Positions 33,952 to 42,757 are shown, numbered from the stretch's first letter. The stretch: DNA of 44,992 nucleotides from Myxococcus sp. CA023 (GCF_010998615.1 NZ_JAAEAH010000076.1:1-44992), one strand, 5' to 3'. The notes: a model not told the origin generated them from the sequence alone. A program made the numbers and translations.

Positions 33952-35070
33952 ATGTCGACGCGAATCATCGATTCCTTGGCGAAGTACCACCTGCTCGGCC
34001 AGACGGGCCTGCGGGTGAGCCCGCTGGCATTGGGCACCATGAACTTCGGTACCGACTGGGGCTGGGGCATCACCAGTGAGGACGCACACCGCTTGCTGAC
34101 ACGCTATCTGGAAGCGGGCGGTAACTTCATTGATACAGCGGATGCGTACACCTCCGGCTCCAGCGAGCGGATCATCGGCGACTACTTCGCGAAGCATGGC
34201 GGGAGGGAACGGGCGGTCATCGCCACCAAGTTCTCCGCCAACCTGTCTCCGGGGGATCCGAATGCGGGCGGAAACAGCCGCAAGCACATCTACGCCGCCC
34301 TCGAAGGCTCGCTGCGCCGCCTCAAGATGAGCTACGTGGACGTGTACTGGCTGCACGTATGGGACGGCCTGACACCCGTGGAGGAGGTGATGGGGACGCT
34401 GACCGGCCTCGTGCGCGAGGGCAAGGTGCGCTACATCGGCTTCTCCGACGTGCCTGCCTGGTACTTCGCGCGCGCACAGACATTGGCGGAGCGCAACCAC
34501 TGGGAAAAGGTCGCCGCGCTGCAACTGGAGTACTCGCTCGCTGAACGCAATGTCGAGCGCGAGCACCTCCCCGCCGCACTGGCAATGGGGGCCGCCCTCA
34601 CTCCGTGGAGCCCCCTGGCCGGGGGCCTCCTCACCGGGAGGTACACCCGCGACGGAAACCAGCCGAAGGGTGACGGGCGCGCCCATGCACTGCTCGCCAG
34701 CGGAAACCCCGTGGCGGACAAGTTCCTGCAAGAGCGCCCCTGGGCCATTGTCGAGGAGCTCGTCGCTGTGGCGAAAGAGGTGAAGCGCTCGCCCGCCCAG
34801 GTGGCGCTCAACTGGGTGGCGACGCGTCCGGCCGTCGTGTCCACCATCATCGGCGCGAGCAGGCTGGAGCAGTTGGAGGACAACCTCCATGCGCTGGACT
34901 TCAAGCTACCGCACGAGCTCTCCGCGAGACTGGACGCCGCGAGTCGCCCCGAGCTCTTCAATCCGTACGTGTTCTTCGAAAACCCCTTCTTCACGAAGGG
35001 AATGCTCGCGGGCAATACCACGGTGAGCGCGGAGCCGAGCGGGTTCCGGGGACCGCTCCAGCCCCGGTAG
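33952..35070 (+). CDS. Aldo/keto reductase
   Basis: A 372-residue cytoplasmic NADPH-dependent reductase of the AKR superfamily. The ATG at 33952, after GGAGAG, gives the normal family N-terminus (HLLGQTGLRVSPLALGTMNF). Catalytic tetrad in context: D and Y in FIDTADAYTSGSSE, K in VIATKFS, H in VYWLHVWD. The cofactor-binding C-terminal part is ALTPWSPLAGGLLTGRY and STIIGASRLEQLEDNL. It resembles the YdhF/Tas-like AKR group that reduces aldehydes or ketones; the substrate is unknown. A tail of about 30 residues after the barrel is slightly long. Single gene. Confidence 0.92.
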   Translation: MSTRIIDSLAKYHLLGQTGLRVSPLALGTMNFGTDWGWGITSEDAHRLLTRYLEAGGNFIDTADAYTSGSSERIIGDYFAKHGGRERAVIATKFSANLSPGDPNAGGNSRKHIYAALEGSLRRLKMSYVDVYWLHVWDGLTPVEEVMGTLTGLVREGKVRYIGFSDVPAWYFARAQTLAERNHWEKVAALQLEYSLAERNVEREHLPAALAMGAALTPWSPLAGGLLTGRYTRDGNQPKGDGRAHALLASGNPVADKFLQERPWAIVEELVAVAKEVKRSPAQVALNWVATRPAVVSTIIGASRLEQLEDNLHALDFKLPHELSARLDAASRPELFNPYVFFENPFFTKGMLAGNTTVSAEPSGFRGPLQPR

Positions 35071-35175
35071 ACCGTGCAACGGTTTGAGGCAACCCATAGC
35101 TGTTTGGGCTGCCAACCCCTTTGCATTGACAAAGTGTGGGCGTCGCCAGCGCGGCGCCCGGCTCACGAGGTCCCC

Positions 35176-35682
35176 ATGAACACGTGAACGACCCTATCGA
35201 TTGTCGCAATGGCAGTGCTGACAACGCTCTCGCACGCGAGTTTCGCCGCTGCGCCCAACGAGGTCCGTGTGTGTACAGCGCAAGGCGCCCCGCCGCACGG
35301 ACTCCCGAGCTGCGTGTGGTCGCTCCCGGCGACGAGCGGAGAGGTGCTGCTCGATACGGCGGGCAGTGCCAGCGCTTCGGAAGTCCACCGGGCAATCTCG
35401 GTGAGACGCAAGCCGAAGCTCTCGCCTCACGCCGAGACCGATGCGGAAGGCGCCCTCGCGGCCAACGCCGTGCGGCACTCGACGATCGAGTTCAGCGGCG
35501 TGCTCGGCAACGCTCGACCACTCTACGCGCCAGTGACGGTGATGAGCGGCAAGTTCGAGAGCGGCTTCGACGGAATCCACATGGCGATCCACGTGCACGA
35601 CAGCGGAGGCATCACGTTCGTGTATGAGTTCAAAACGGCTGCGGCCTGTTCTACGACAGCGAGCACGGTTGGTGCACACTGA
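35176..35682 (+). pseudogene. Secreted protein gene with a stop at codon 4
   Basis: The ATG at 35176, with CGAGG just upstream, begins a frame reading M-N-T-stop and then T-T-L-S-I-V-A-M-A-V-L-T-T-L with SHASFAAAP: a very normal signal peptide interrupted by one TGA (35185-35187). After that the frame stays open to 35682 with strong GC3 bias and a beta-rich sequence (EFSGVLGNARPLYAPVTVMS, then GIHMAIHVHDSGG). Translation restarting at the ATG at 35209 would give a 157-residue protein lacking the charged start of the signal. Either the gene is dead, the stop is read through, or the TGA is a sequencing error (TGG would restore it). Family unknown. Confidence 0.55.
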
Positions 35683-35916
35683 CATAAGTGGCTCCCGCGG
35701 CGGTCCAACTGCTGCGTCCGGTCGCCTCGCCTGTCCGTGGAAGGCCAGGCGTGTGCGGCCGTGGGCGGCTCAGACGTCGCCGCTATAGGTGCCCACGAGT
35801 TGGATGTGCCCTTCCCCGTCTCCGAGTATGTCGCGTTGACGCTGAGACTCCAGGCTGGAACCTCGGAATGCCACGTGATGGTGCCCGTCCAGTCAGCGGC
35901 CAGGAAGGAGCGGATG

Positions 35917-36345
35917 AAGGAGAGGACACCGCGAGTAGACTGGGCCGAGTTGCTCAGGAGGACGTTCGACTTCGACGTGTTCGCCTGCGTGAGGTGTGGA
36001 GGCAGGCGGCGGGTCTTGGCGTACGTGAAGGGGGCCCCCGGGGTGCGGGCGATTCTGGAGCACCTGGGCTTGCCCACGGCCTGTGCGAGGTTGGCCCCGG
36101 CACGAGGGCCACCCCAGCCGCGGGGTGTTGAGGCTCAAGACAGCCAACAGGCCCAGGCCCCTGCCACGCACCTGATGGGAGCGCGGCCTGGGCAGGCGTG
36201 TACCCCAAGGGGGTTCAAGCGGTCTGTCCACCGGACGGGAGCATCGCTCGGGCGGCCCCGTCAGCGGCCCTCCTCGGCCCCTCCGCTCCAGCCCTCACCC
36301 TCAACTGGGCCTCTATCCCGCCTATACGATATCCCGCCTATACGT
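35917..36345 (+). mobile_element. IS91-like remnant, copy B
   Basis: The best preserved coding remnant: ERTPRVDWAELLRRTFDFDV, then FACVRCGGRRRVLAYVKGAP, then RAILEHLGLP, matching the C-terminal zinc-ribbon end of IS91-type transposases. It ends at the shared terminus, here doubled (ATCCCGCCTATACG occurs twice, ending 36328 and 36345). The 5' part of the transposase, including the Y2 catalytic region, is absent. A plus-strand reading frame fuses it to upstream sequence from 35737, but that is not a believable gene. Confidence 0.75.
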
Positions 36346-36455
36346 CATGTCAGCAGGCCGCCCGGCGGGCCAACACAGGGGCGAGTCAAGGCCGGACGGC
36401 AGCGCTCGCCCCCGTGTCACTGTCTACGAATGCCCGGGGTCTGGAGCTCGGGGAC

Positions 36456-37865
36456 TCAAAACGTGGGCCTGACCGCGCCCAGGTTGAAGTTCCAATGGGT
36501 GCCGTACCAGAGGGCGTTCTTGGGCGTGTTGGCATGGTAGGTGAAGCCGTTCGACCAGGTGATCTGGCAGCGCGCAATGTGCTGCGTGATGTTGAACGAG
36601 AACGGCACCGTATCCTTGCAGTTGTTGGGGAAGCGCCACACCGTCTCGTTGGTGGGCATGTTGTTGTTCCGGGAGAGGACCGGGACGCCCCGGACGCCGA
36701 AGTTGAGGACCCCGTCCCAGACCAGGGTCGTGGGGTTTCCCACCGTGTACGGCGTCCCGTCATCGGCGGTGTTCATGTTGAACTTCCAGTTTCCCTGCGT
36801 GGGCGGGCACTGGTTGATCACCACCCAGTCCGTGAGGGTGATGGTCGTCGTCTTCGACGAGTCGTAGGTGACGGAGACCAAGGCCTCGGGGCCGGAGCCG
36901 TCCCTACCGAACGAGACTCCCAGCGAGAAGCCCGTCGTAGCGGACACCGACGACGAGTTGACCGAGTTCTCCGGCGCAGTCTTGTCGATGGCGGAGCCCG
37001 AGGGCAGGTTGCTGGAGCTGGGGCCGTAGCTGACCTCGATCTGCTCCTGGTAGTACCCGGAGTCCCAATTATTGGGCTGCGGTGAACCGGTGATGCTGCA
37101 CCCGGTGCCCACCGTCTGGATTTGGAGGTACTTGTAGTTCGGACTGGTGACGGAATAGAGCCCATACATGAAGTCGACGCTGATCTGCCCCTGGCAGCCG
37201 GGCGCGTTCTTCGAATCAGGGCTCCAGGAGTGCGGCAGCAGACCGACGTAGCCCTCATTCTTGGCGTAGTCCGGGATGTTGTTGCTGCCCGGGGCGAAGA
37301 AGGACGTCGTCCCCACGAACTGATCCACCTCGGAGAACTTGTCGAGGTGCGTCCGCACGAGCCGGGCCAGCGCCCCGGGATTGCTGGCCACCCGGTAGAC
37401 CGGCGCGCTCGACTCGTAGTCCGCATAGGCGGGCGTGAAGGCCTTGCGGCTGGCAGCGCCGCCCTCGGGGCTCTTCGCGTGCATGAAGAGACGGGTCTCC
37501 TCCTGGGTGAACCTGACCTGCTGCATGCCGTGAGGATCCAGGATGCTGATATAGGAGGCGCGCCGGCTCTTGAGCGGCTGCAGAAGCACGAGCCGCGCGT
37601 TGCAGGTGAAGGCCGAGACCTGAGCCATCGCGTCTGGATCAGACATCTCGTAGAGGACGGGGATGCCCTTTTCGAAGGCCTGAGTGATCAGCCCGGCCTT
37701 CACGAGCTCCTGCCCGGAGAACTCGAAGCCATTGAGGTAGAGCAGATCCACCCCGGACAGGCTGGCGCCGTCAGCCAGCGAGGCCTGGAAGATGCTCAGC
37801 TTCTCATTCTGGCCGACGAGGTCAGCGACAAGGCTGGGAGAACCAATGGAGAGTAGCTTGCTCAC
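36456..37865 (-). CDS. Leukocidin/hemolysin-like beta-barrel protein
   Basis: A 469-residue protein. The start is GTG at 37865, with CAGGAG 8 bases upstream; longer frames lack this. No signal peptide or lipobox is seen. Residues 1-130 form an alpha/beta-like domain (LVADLVGQNEKLSIFQASLA, VLYEMSDPDAMAQVSAFTCN). The rest is beta-rich with many Ser, Thr, Asn and aromatic residues: GSNNIPDYAKNEGYVG, then SSSVSATTGFSLGVSFG, TYDSSKTTTITLTDWVVIN and a tail FTYHANTPKNALWYG. The order, with a stem-like Ser/Thr segment in the middle and paired aromatic rim motifs, recalls the leukocidin/hemolysin pore-former family (Vibrio cytolysin type), but I am not certain. Export might use another route or lysis. 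IS91 scar B lies just past its 3' end. Confidence 0.5.
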   Translation of the reverse strand: MSKLLSIGSPSLVADLVGQNEKLSIFQASLADGASLSGVDLLYLNGFEFSGQELVKAGLITQAFEKGIPVLYEMSDPDAMAQVSAFTCNARLVLLQPLKSRRASYISILDPHGMQQVRFTQEETRLFMHAKSPEGGAASRKAFTPAYADYESSAPVYRVASNPGALARLVRTHLDKFSEVDQFVGTTSFFAPGSNNIPDYAKNEGYVGLLPHSWSPDSKNAPGCQGQISVDFMYGLYSVTSPNYKYLQIQTVGTGCSITGSPQPNNWDSGYYQEQIEVSYGPSSSNLPSGSAIDKTAPENSVNSSSVSATTGFSLGVSFGRDGSGPEALVSVTYDSSKTTTITLTDWVVINQCPPTQGNWKFNMNTADDGTPYTVGNPTTLVWDGVLNFGVRGVPVLSRNNNMPTNETVWRFPNNCKDTVPFSFNITQHIARCQITWSNGFTYHANTPKNALWYGTHWNFNLGAVRPTF

Positions 37866-38255
37866 GATTTCTGCTCCTGTGTTTTCAGGTGTTGGAGGTG
37901 AGAGCGAGTGGCCCTCACGTGCTGCGCCCAGACGGAAGTGCACGCTTGGTGCCAACACCAGCGATAGTGCGGCCTCAGAGCGAGCCCCGCGAGGGCCGCG
38001 CTGTGAAGCGAGGCGGCTGCCGGGAACTGACACGTCATCGGCGTGTCACTGACATGTCAGCGGAGCCCAGCGCAGCGCGGGCCTCTTGATGAGACAGCCT
38101 GGGCACCATCTGAAGCCGTGGGCCTCGCATACCCGAGAGGCCGGTATACCGAATGCACTTCGAGCCGATATCTCTCCAAATGCTCGAAAGGAGCAGCGCC
38201 GCCATTCACATGGCAGCAACCAGGCTGTCCCCTCTCAAGAATCGAGGTAACCCAT
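37866..38255. other. Gap upstream of the leukocidin-like gene
   Basis: About 390 bases. It holds the promoter region of the toxin-like gene (minus) and of the truncated gene at 38256 (plus). No coding sequence or clear promoter was identified; two GTCAGTGACA-type words near 38034-38058 are partly inverted (TGACACGTCA at 38029-38038). Confidence 0.35.
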
Positions 38256-38368
38256 ATGAACTACATTCGCGTCACGATCCGAGCCACCGACGTCGCGTTC
38301 GCGCCCTCTCCTCCGCAGATGAGGCAGGGGGACACGGTGACGTTCTTCCTGCAAGAGCAGCAGTGTTC
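38256..38368 (+). pseudogene. Small gene cut by an IS3 element
   Basis: The ATG at 38256 follows GAGG and opens MNYIRVTIRATDVAFAPSPP and then QMRQGDTVTFFLQEQQC, resembling the start of a cupredoxin-like or other beta-sandwich protein. At 38369 it runs straight into the terminal repeat of the IS407-group element. On the far side (from 39462) I could not recover an obvious continuation, so the rest was lost. Family assignment is only a guess. Confidence 0.55.
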
Positions 38369-38392
38369 TGCCCCCGTTCTTCGGACCACGCG

Positions 38393-39133
38393 TTACGAGA
38401 GTCCTGCGGCGCTGCTGATGCCGTGCTCGAGGGATGATGCGACGGGGCCGGCATGGGCACGGCGAGCTCCGACCTCCGCAGGTGTCTTGTAGCCCAGACT
38501 GCTATGCGGACGCTTCTCGTTGTAGTCGCGCCGCCACGCCTCGATGAGGACGACGGCCTCCCTCCTGGTGGAAAACCACTCCGCTGACAGGCATTCGTCC
38601 CGGAAGCGGCCGTTGAAGCTTTCGTTGGTACCGTTCTGCCAGGGCTTGCCTGGAGCGATGTAGGCAGTCTGAATGCCATTGGCCTCCAGCCACCTGCGCA
38701 GGGCCTTGGCGATGAACTCGGGGCCGTTGTCGCTTCTGAGGTACTTCGGCGGCCCGTGCACGAAGTTCCAGGTCCACACCGAGTTGATGCCCTCCGGCTT
38801 GGGTTGGCGTTGCTGCCCCAGTCGAAGCCGTTTCCTTGGCAGTCTCCGAGAGAGCGCCAGTCCCTCCTTCCTCCAGAGCCGATGCACTCGCTTCACGTTG
38901 ACCGCGGCCCCCTCGCGCCCCAGCAGGGCCCAGGCTCGCCGGTAGCCGAATCTGGGGCGTGCCCGGGCGATGTTGCGCAACTGCGCCACCAGAGCCGCGT
39001 CCTTTGCTTCCTTGCGACTGGCGTAGCCCAGGCTACTGCGGGCCACCTGGAGTAGCGCGCACGCCCGGCGCTGCGACACGCCTTTCCCCATGGCGTGCCG
39101 CACCTGCCGACGGCGGACGGGCGCGCTCACCAC
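38393..39133 (-). pseudogene. IS407-group transposase OrfB, internally deleted
   Basis: 246 residues instead of about 290. The N-terminus is normal (VSAPVRRRQVRHAM, then SQRRACALLQVARSSLGY). At NSVWTWNFVHG it jumps straight to PPKYLRSDNGPEF, so the region with the first catalytic Asp (normally in a W-x-Y-D-F-V-x-D context) and about 45 residues after it are missing. The second Asp (SDNG) and the Glu (GTNESFNGRFRDECL) remain. Without the first Asp the DDE site cannot work. The last codons match the solo end at 4907-4987. Confidence 0.85.
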
Positions 39134-39395
39134 TTTTTGTGAAGATTTCCTTCATGACCTCGATTTCGAGGTCCCTCTCGGCCAGCAGCTTCTTCAGACG
39201 CGCGTTCTCCTTCTCCAACTCCTTGAGCCGCGCCGCATCACTGGCTTCCATGCCCCCGAACTTCTGGCGCCACCGGTAGAGCGTCTGCTCGGCGACGCCG
39301 TGCTTCCGGGCCACCTCCACCACGCTGGCCCCAGGCGCCTCCGCCTCCCTCAGGATGCGGACCATCTGCTCCTCGGTAAACCTGCTCTTCCTCAC
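39033..39395 (-). pseudogene. IS407-group transposase OrfA, frameshifted end
   Basis: A GTG at 39395, preceded by GGAGG, starts VRKSRFTEEQMVRILREAEA. A helix-turn-helix (VVEVARKHGVAEQTLYRWRQ) and coiled coil (RLKELEKENARLKKLLAERD) follow. Normal OrfA proteins of this group end soon after EVMKEI with a short Lys-Trp tail. Here the A-run near 39135 is one base short, so the frame continues for about 30 extra residues (SGERARPPSAGAARH) into the orfB region. Confidence 0.7.
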
Positions 39396-39461
39396 GACCG
39401 ACCTACCTCCTGGCCGCGAGGACTCTCTCACGCTTCAACTGGTCCGAAAATCGGGGGGGCA

Positions 39462-39877
39462 GACCAGGTTCCCAGGATGAGCCCCAGCAGCGCTGGGAGC
39501 CACCGGGAGCCCTGCTTCCGGGATGGTATGGAGGCGTTCATGGTTTCTTTCGCTTGCGTCCGTTCTTGGATGTGGCGCGCTCAAAAACGGCCTCTGAAGC
39601 GCGCCAGGCGAAATGACCATGCAGTCCGCAGGCCAGGACATTCCCAGGCGTCCAGATTGCTTTGACAAGCGATTTGGAGGCCATTGACGCGTCAACGTGC
39701 CGAGATTGACTCGCCAATGGCCGAACTGACACACCAGACCCGGAGCGCTCGTCTTCCACGCGCCGAGCACCCACTTCAGCGCCACCACAGCCCACACGAG
39801 CCCAGCCAACCACCTGGGTCGCCCGGACGTCACACCGCCCGGAGAATCCTTGCAAGAGCAGCACCTTGAGGAAATTT
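39462..39877. other. Decayed sequence between IS and LysR remnant
   Basis: About 415 bases without an intact gene. A minus-strand frame near 39540-39800 reads WTPGNVLACGLHGHFAWRAS and ends with KNGRKRKKP, which looks like the C-terminus of a lost protein, perhaps a transposase. I could not assign it. Confidence 0.35.
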
Positions 39878-40065
39878 CTACTTCGACGGCTTCCCGTCCC
39901 TGCGCAGCATTTCCTTTGCCACCTCGATGAACAGCCTGAGGGGTGTCGAGCACTGAGCACGACTCGGGTAGTAATGAAAGAACCCCTCGATCCATCGACG
40001 AATACGCGTCGAGCACCACGGTCAGCTGCCCTTCGCGGATCTCCTCTTCGAACAGGGATTCTGGA
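39878..40065 (-). pseudogene. LysR-family regulator, frameshifted C-terminal fragment
   Basis: On the minus strand PESLFEEEIREGQLTVVLDA is followed, after a one-base frameshift at the C4 run 39983-39986, by GFFHYYPSRAQCSTPLRLFI and EVAKEMLRRDGKPSK before TAG at 39878. This is the characteristic end of the LysR co-inducer-binding domain (gR.LxxVLxxy, then FhYYPSR). The DNA-binding half is absent. The fragment ends exactly where a GNAT scrap begins on the other strand. Confidence 0.65.
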
Positions 40066-40168
40066 ACGTACGCTGCATGAGAGGCACGGCGTCTTCGCCG
40101 TCTCCCCCGCCAACGCCGGTGCCCTCCGCGTTTACGAGAGACTCGGCTACCGCCGACTCGGCCTGTAG
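40064..40168 (+). pseudogene. GNAT acetyltransferase, C-terminal fragment
   Basis: ERTLHERHGVFAVSPANAGA followed by LRVYERLGYRRLGL and a stop is the last 35 residues of a GNAT-fold N-acetyltransferase (NxGAxxxYExxGF motif). Nothing of the acetyl-CoA-binding N-terminal part precedes it. It abuts the LysR fragment of opposite strand, marking a recombination junction at about 40064. Confidence 0.6.
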
Positions 40169-40414
40169 GCCGGTGCCGAGCCGCCCGTCATCGACATGCG
40201 ACACGTTCGGTATCGTCGAGCCCTCGCGTGCTCGGCGGGAAGTCGGTGTCGGCGCAAGCCCGCCCCTCGTCGGCCGACCTGTGACGGCCAATGGCTCCGC
40301 CATGGGCCGATTCCTTCCCCTACTGCGCTTCGAGCCCTGGCTGCGGGTCCCGCCACGTCGGCCTCCGCACAACGGGACATCTCCAACTCCTTCTCCAGCC
40401 CCATGAACGCCTCC

Positions 40415-40880
40415 ATTTCACGAGGCCTGGAGGTTTCACGCCCCCAGGGAGTCCGGCACGACAGGGCACGGTGAACGCTTACGTGGACTGGGCAGAGCTG
40501 CGGAGGAGGACGTCCGATGTTGACGTGTTCGCCTGCGTGAGGTGTGGAGGCAGGCTTGAGGGTCTTGGCGTACGTGAAGGGGGCCCCTCAGGGTGCGGGC
40601 GATTCTGGAGCACCTGGGCTTGCCCACGGCCTGTGCGAGGTTGGCCCCGGCACCGAGGGCCACCCCAGCCGCGTGGTGTTGAGGCTCAAGACAGCCAACA
40701 GGCCCAGGCTCCTGCCACGCACCTGATGGGAGCGCGGCCTGGGAAGGCGTGTACCCCAAGGGGGTTCAAGCGGGCTGTCCACCGGCCGGGAGCATCCCTC
40801 GGGAGGCCCCGTCAGCGGCCCTCCTCGGCCCCTCCGCTCCAGCCCTCACCCTCAACTGGGCCTCTATCCCGCCTATACGT
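40415..40880 (+). mobile_element. IS91-like remnant, copy C
   Basis: The longest copy by nucleotide match: from ATTTCACGAGG through the zinc-ribbon codons (VDWAELRRRTSDV, VFACVRCGG) and a long non-coding 3' tail to the shared end CCCGCCTATACGT at 40880. Compared with copy B the transposase frame is shifted after CGG. The sequence after 40880 is unrelated to that after the other copies, so this is a true element boundary. Confidence 0.75.
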
Positions 40881-41056
40881 GAGAAACCCTCCACAGGCGT
40901 GAAGCGCATTGTGCGAATACGCGAATCGCACGGTTGATTTGAGCATTGCGACTTCCAACAAAAGGGAAATTCACCACAATTATTTACAGCACAGAGGGAG
41001 CAATGTTCTCGTGAGCATCCCCGTGACCCATACCCGTCCGGGCATGAGGAGCTCCC

Positions 41057-42469
41057 ATGCGCGGTTTCTTGCAATCCATCACATTGGTTGCTGTCTTCCT
41101 TGTAGGCCTGTTCACGAGCCGCCCCGCCGCCGCACATGATTCGCTCCGCGAGCGGATCGACACCTTCGTCCGCGCGGAGCAGAAACGACAGAATGTGCCC
41201 GGCCTCGCCGTGGGCGTCGTGAGCCACGGAAGGGTCGTGCTGGCAAAGGGGTATGGCTTTGCCAATCTGGAGCATCGGGTTCCTGTCAGCAAGGACACCC
41301 TCTTCCAATCTGGCTCCCTGGGCAAGCAATTCACCGCAATGGCGGTGATGCACCAGGTGGAGGCGGGCAGGATTTCGCTCTCCGACAGCATCACGAAGTT
41401 CTTCCCCGACGCGCCCGCCAAGTGGCACCCCATCACAGTGCGCCACCTGCTGACGCACACCTCCGGCATCCAGGACCTCGAGGGACTACTCGACGAGCGC
41501 AAGGACTACACGGACGAGGAATTCGCGCACTTCATCTACGAGTTGCCCTTGGAGTTTCCCGCCGGTCTACGGTGGAACTACAGCAACTCCGGCTACGTCC
41601 TCCTGGGCATCATCGTGAACCGCGTCGCGGGCACCAACTACACCAACGTCCTCGGTGAGCACGTCTTCCGGCCCGCCGGAATGAAGACGGCGCGCGGAAT
41701 CAGCGAGGCGGACATCATTCCCAACCGCTCGGCCGGCTACCGCGTGGTCCGCGGCGAGGTGAAGAACCAGGAGTGGGTTTCGCCTTCCCTCAACACCACC
41801 GGGGACGGTGCGCTCTATTTCTCCGTGAAGGACATGCTGGCCTGGGATGCCGCCGTGGAGCAGCGCTCCATCCTGAGCCCGGAGAGCTGGCAGGAAATCC
41901 TGTCCCCCGTGAAGCTCAACAGCGGAGCCACCCAGCCCTATGGCTTTGGATGGGAAATCCTCGAGCGCAATGGCAAGCCCCTGCACCAGCATACCGGTGG
42001 GTGGCAGGGCTTCCGAACCACCTACTCCCGCTTCATCGGGGACTCTCTCTCCATCGTCGTGCTGGCCAACTCGAGTGGGTCAAACCCCATGACCTTCGTG
42101 GAAGGTATTGCTGCCATCGTCAACCCCGCGCTCGCCGTGCCCCCGCTGACCCCCATCCCGGACCTCGAGCCGCAGGTCACCGCCCGGCTCACCACGCTGC
42201 TTGAGCAGGCACGGGCCGGGACGATGGAGCCAGTCGAGTTCGCGTACGCCCCCTGGTGGTTCTGGGGCCAGGCCGTGCCGTTCTATCAGCAACTGCTGCA
42301 AAGCCTGGCGCCGGCGGGGCCGCTCGTCCTGGTCAAGCGGGAAGTGGTGGGTGACGACCGCCTCTACACGTACCTGGTGCAGTTCGGGCCCAAGACCCTC
42401 CGCTACAGAGTGTCGCTCATCCCGGATGGCCGGGTGTCCGCCTTCCGCCTGAACGAGCACATCCCCTAA
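41057..42469 (+). CDS. Beta-lactamase-family serine hydrolase
   Basis: A 470-residue exported hydrolase. The ATG at 41057 follows GAGGAGC, with the signal peptide MRGFLQSITLVAVFLVGLFT cut near RPAAAH. The active-site set of class-C beta-lactamase/DD-peptidase folds is present: SLGK (S-x-x-K, Ser about residue 87), YSN (about 175) and HTGG (about 313). An additional C-terminal domain of about 120 residues (residues 350-470) ends VSLIPDGRVSAFRLNEHIP. Possible substrates are peptidoglycan peptides, D-amino-acid esters or other small esters; true beta-lactamase activity is unlikely from the motif context. It sits between IS91 copy C and the IS630 remnant and lacks an operon partner. Confidence 0.9.
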   Translation: MRGFLQSITLVAVFLVGLFTSRPAAAHDSLRERIDTFVRAEQKRQNVPGLAVGVVSHGRVVLAKGYGFANLEHRVPVSKDTLFQSGSLGKQFTAMAVMHQVEAGRISLSDSITKFFPDAPAKWHPITVRHLLTHTSGIQDLEGLLDERKDYTDEEFAHFIYELPLEFPAGLRWNYSNSGYVLLGIIVNRVAGTNYTNVLGEHVFRPAGMKTARGISEADIIPNRSAGYRVVRGEVKNQEWVSPSLNTTGDGALYFSVKDMLAWDAAVEQRSILSPESWQEILSPVKLNSGATQPYGFGWEILERNGKPLHQHTGGWQGFRTTYSRFIGDSLSIVVLANSSGSNPMTFVEGIAAIVNPALAVPPLTPIPDLEPQVTARLTTLLEQARAGTMEPVEFAYAPWWFWGQAVPFYQQLLQSLAPAGPLVLVKREVVGDDRLYTYLVQFGPKTLRYRVSLIPDGRVSAFRLNEHIP

Positions 42470-42478
42470 GGCCTCGGA

Positions 42479-42729
42479 CTACGACCTCGGGCTGTACGAC
42501 GACGACTCTCTTGACGCCGTCGCCCTGGCCCACCTCCGCCGCCTCGCCGTGGAGCTCGCTGCCTCCGCGAGGATACCCACCTTGCGGAGGGCCTGGGTGG
42601 GAGTGAGCGACAGCACCCACAGGACGGCGGCGTCGACCTGAGCACCGACGCTGGGGTACTGGCGATTGGCCAGATGTGCAGCTTCAACTCCCTCCAGACG
42701 TGGTCCATGGCGTTGAGCTCGGGACGCTG
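42479..42729 (-). pseudogene. IS630-type transposase, C-terminal part
   Basis: On the minus strand QRPELNAMDHVWRELK holds the third catalytic acidic residue of IS630 (PELNPxExxW pattern). After a frameshift the reading continues LANRQYPSVGAQVDAAVLWV and LSLTPTQALRKVGILAE, to TAG at 42479. It is separated from its other half (44032-44190) by an intact IS2-group element. Confidence 0.75.
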
Positions 42730-42757
42730 TGGAGTTGCCCCCGTCAAATCGGACAGC

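Larger units (their letters stand above)
38369..39461 (-). mobile_element. Defective IS3-family element, IS407 group
   Basis: Terminal repeats TGCCCCCGTTCTTCGGACCA (38369-38388) and, reversed, TGCCCCCCCGATTTTCGGAC plus CA (39440-39461) bound 1093 bases, shorter than the usual 1.2-1.3 kb. It contains orfA and orfB on the minus strand. Both are damaged: orfA lacks its normal stop after a one-base loss in the A-run, and orfB has an internal deletion of about 45-50 codons. No target-site duplication is seen (GTTC before, GACC after), which suggests rearrangement after insertion. Confidence 0.85.

Noticed and set aside
35523..36077. Minus-strand frame with TGTITWHSEVPAWSLSV and following beta-like sequence
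   Set aside because: It overlaps the better plus-strand secreted-protein frame and the IS91 remnant, and has no start; a decayed gene tail remains possible but unsupported.
35737..36540. Long plus-strand frame running through IS91 copy B
   Set aside because: It is a chance fusion of upstream sequence with the degenerate transposase tail; the second half is Pro/Arg-rich out-of-frame sequence.
39528..40410. Short inverted repeat TGGAGGCGTTCATGG at 39528 and near 40400
   Set aside because: Only about 15 bases, next to remnants of different elements; no terminal-repeat character or duplication could be shown.
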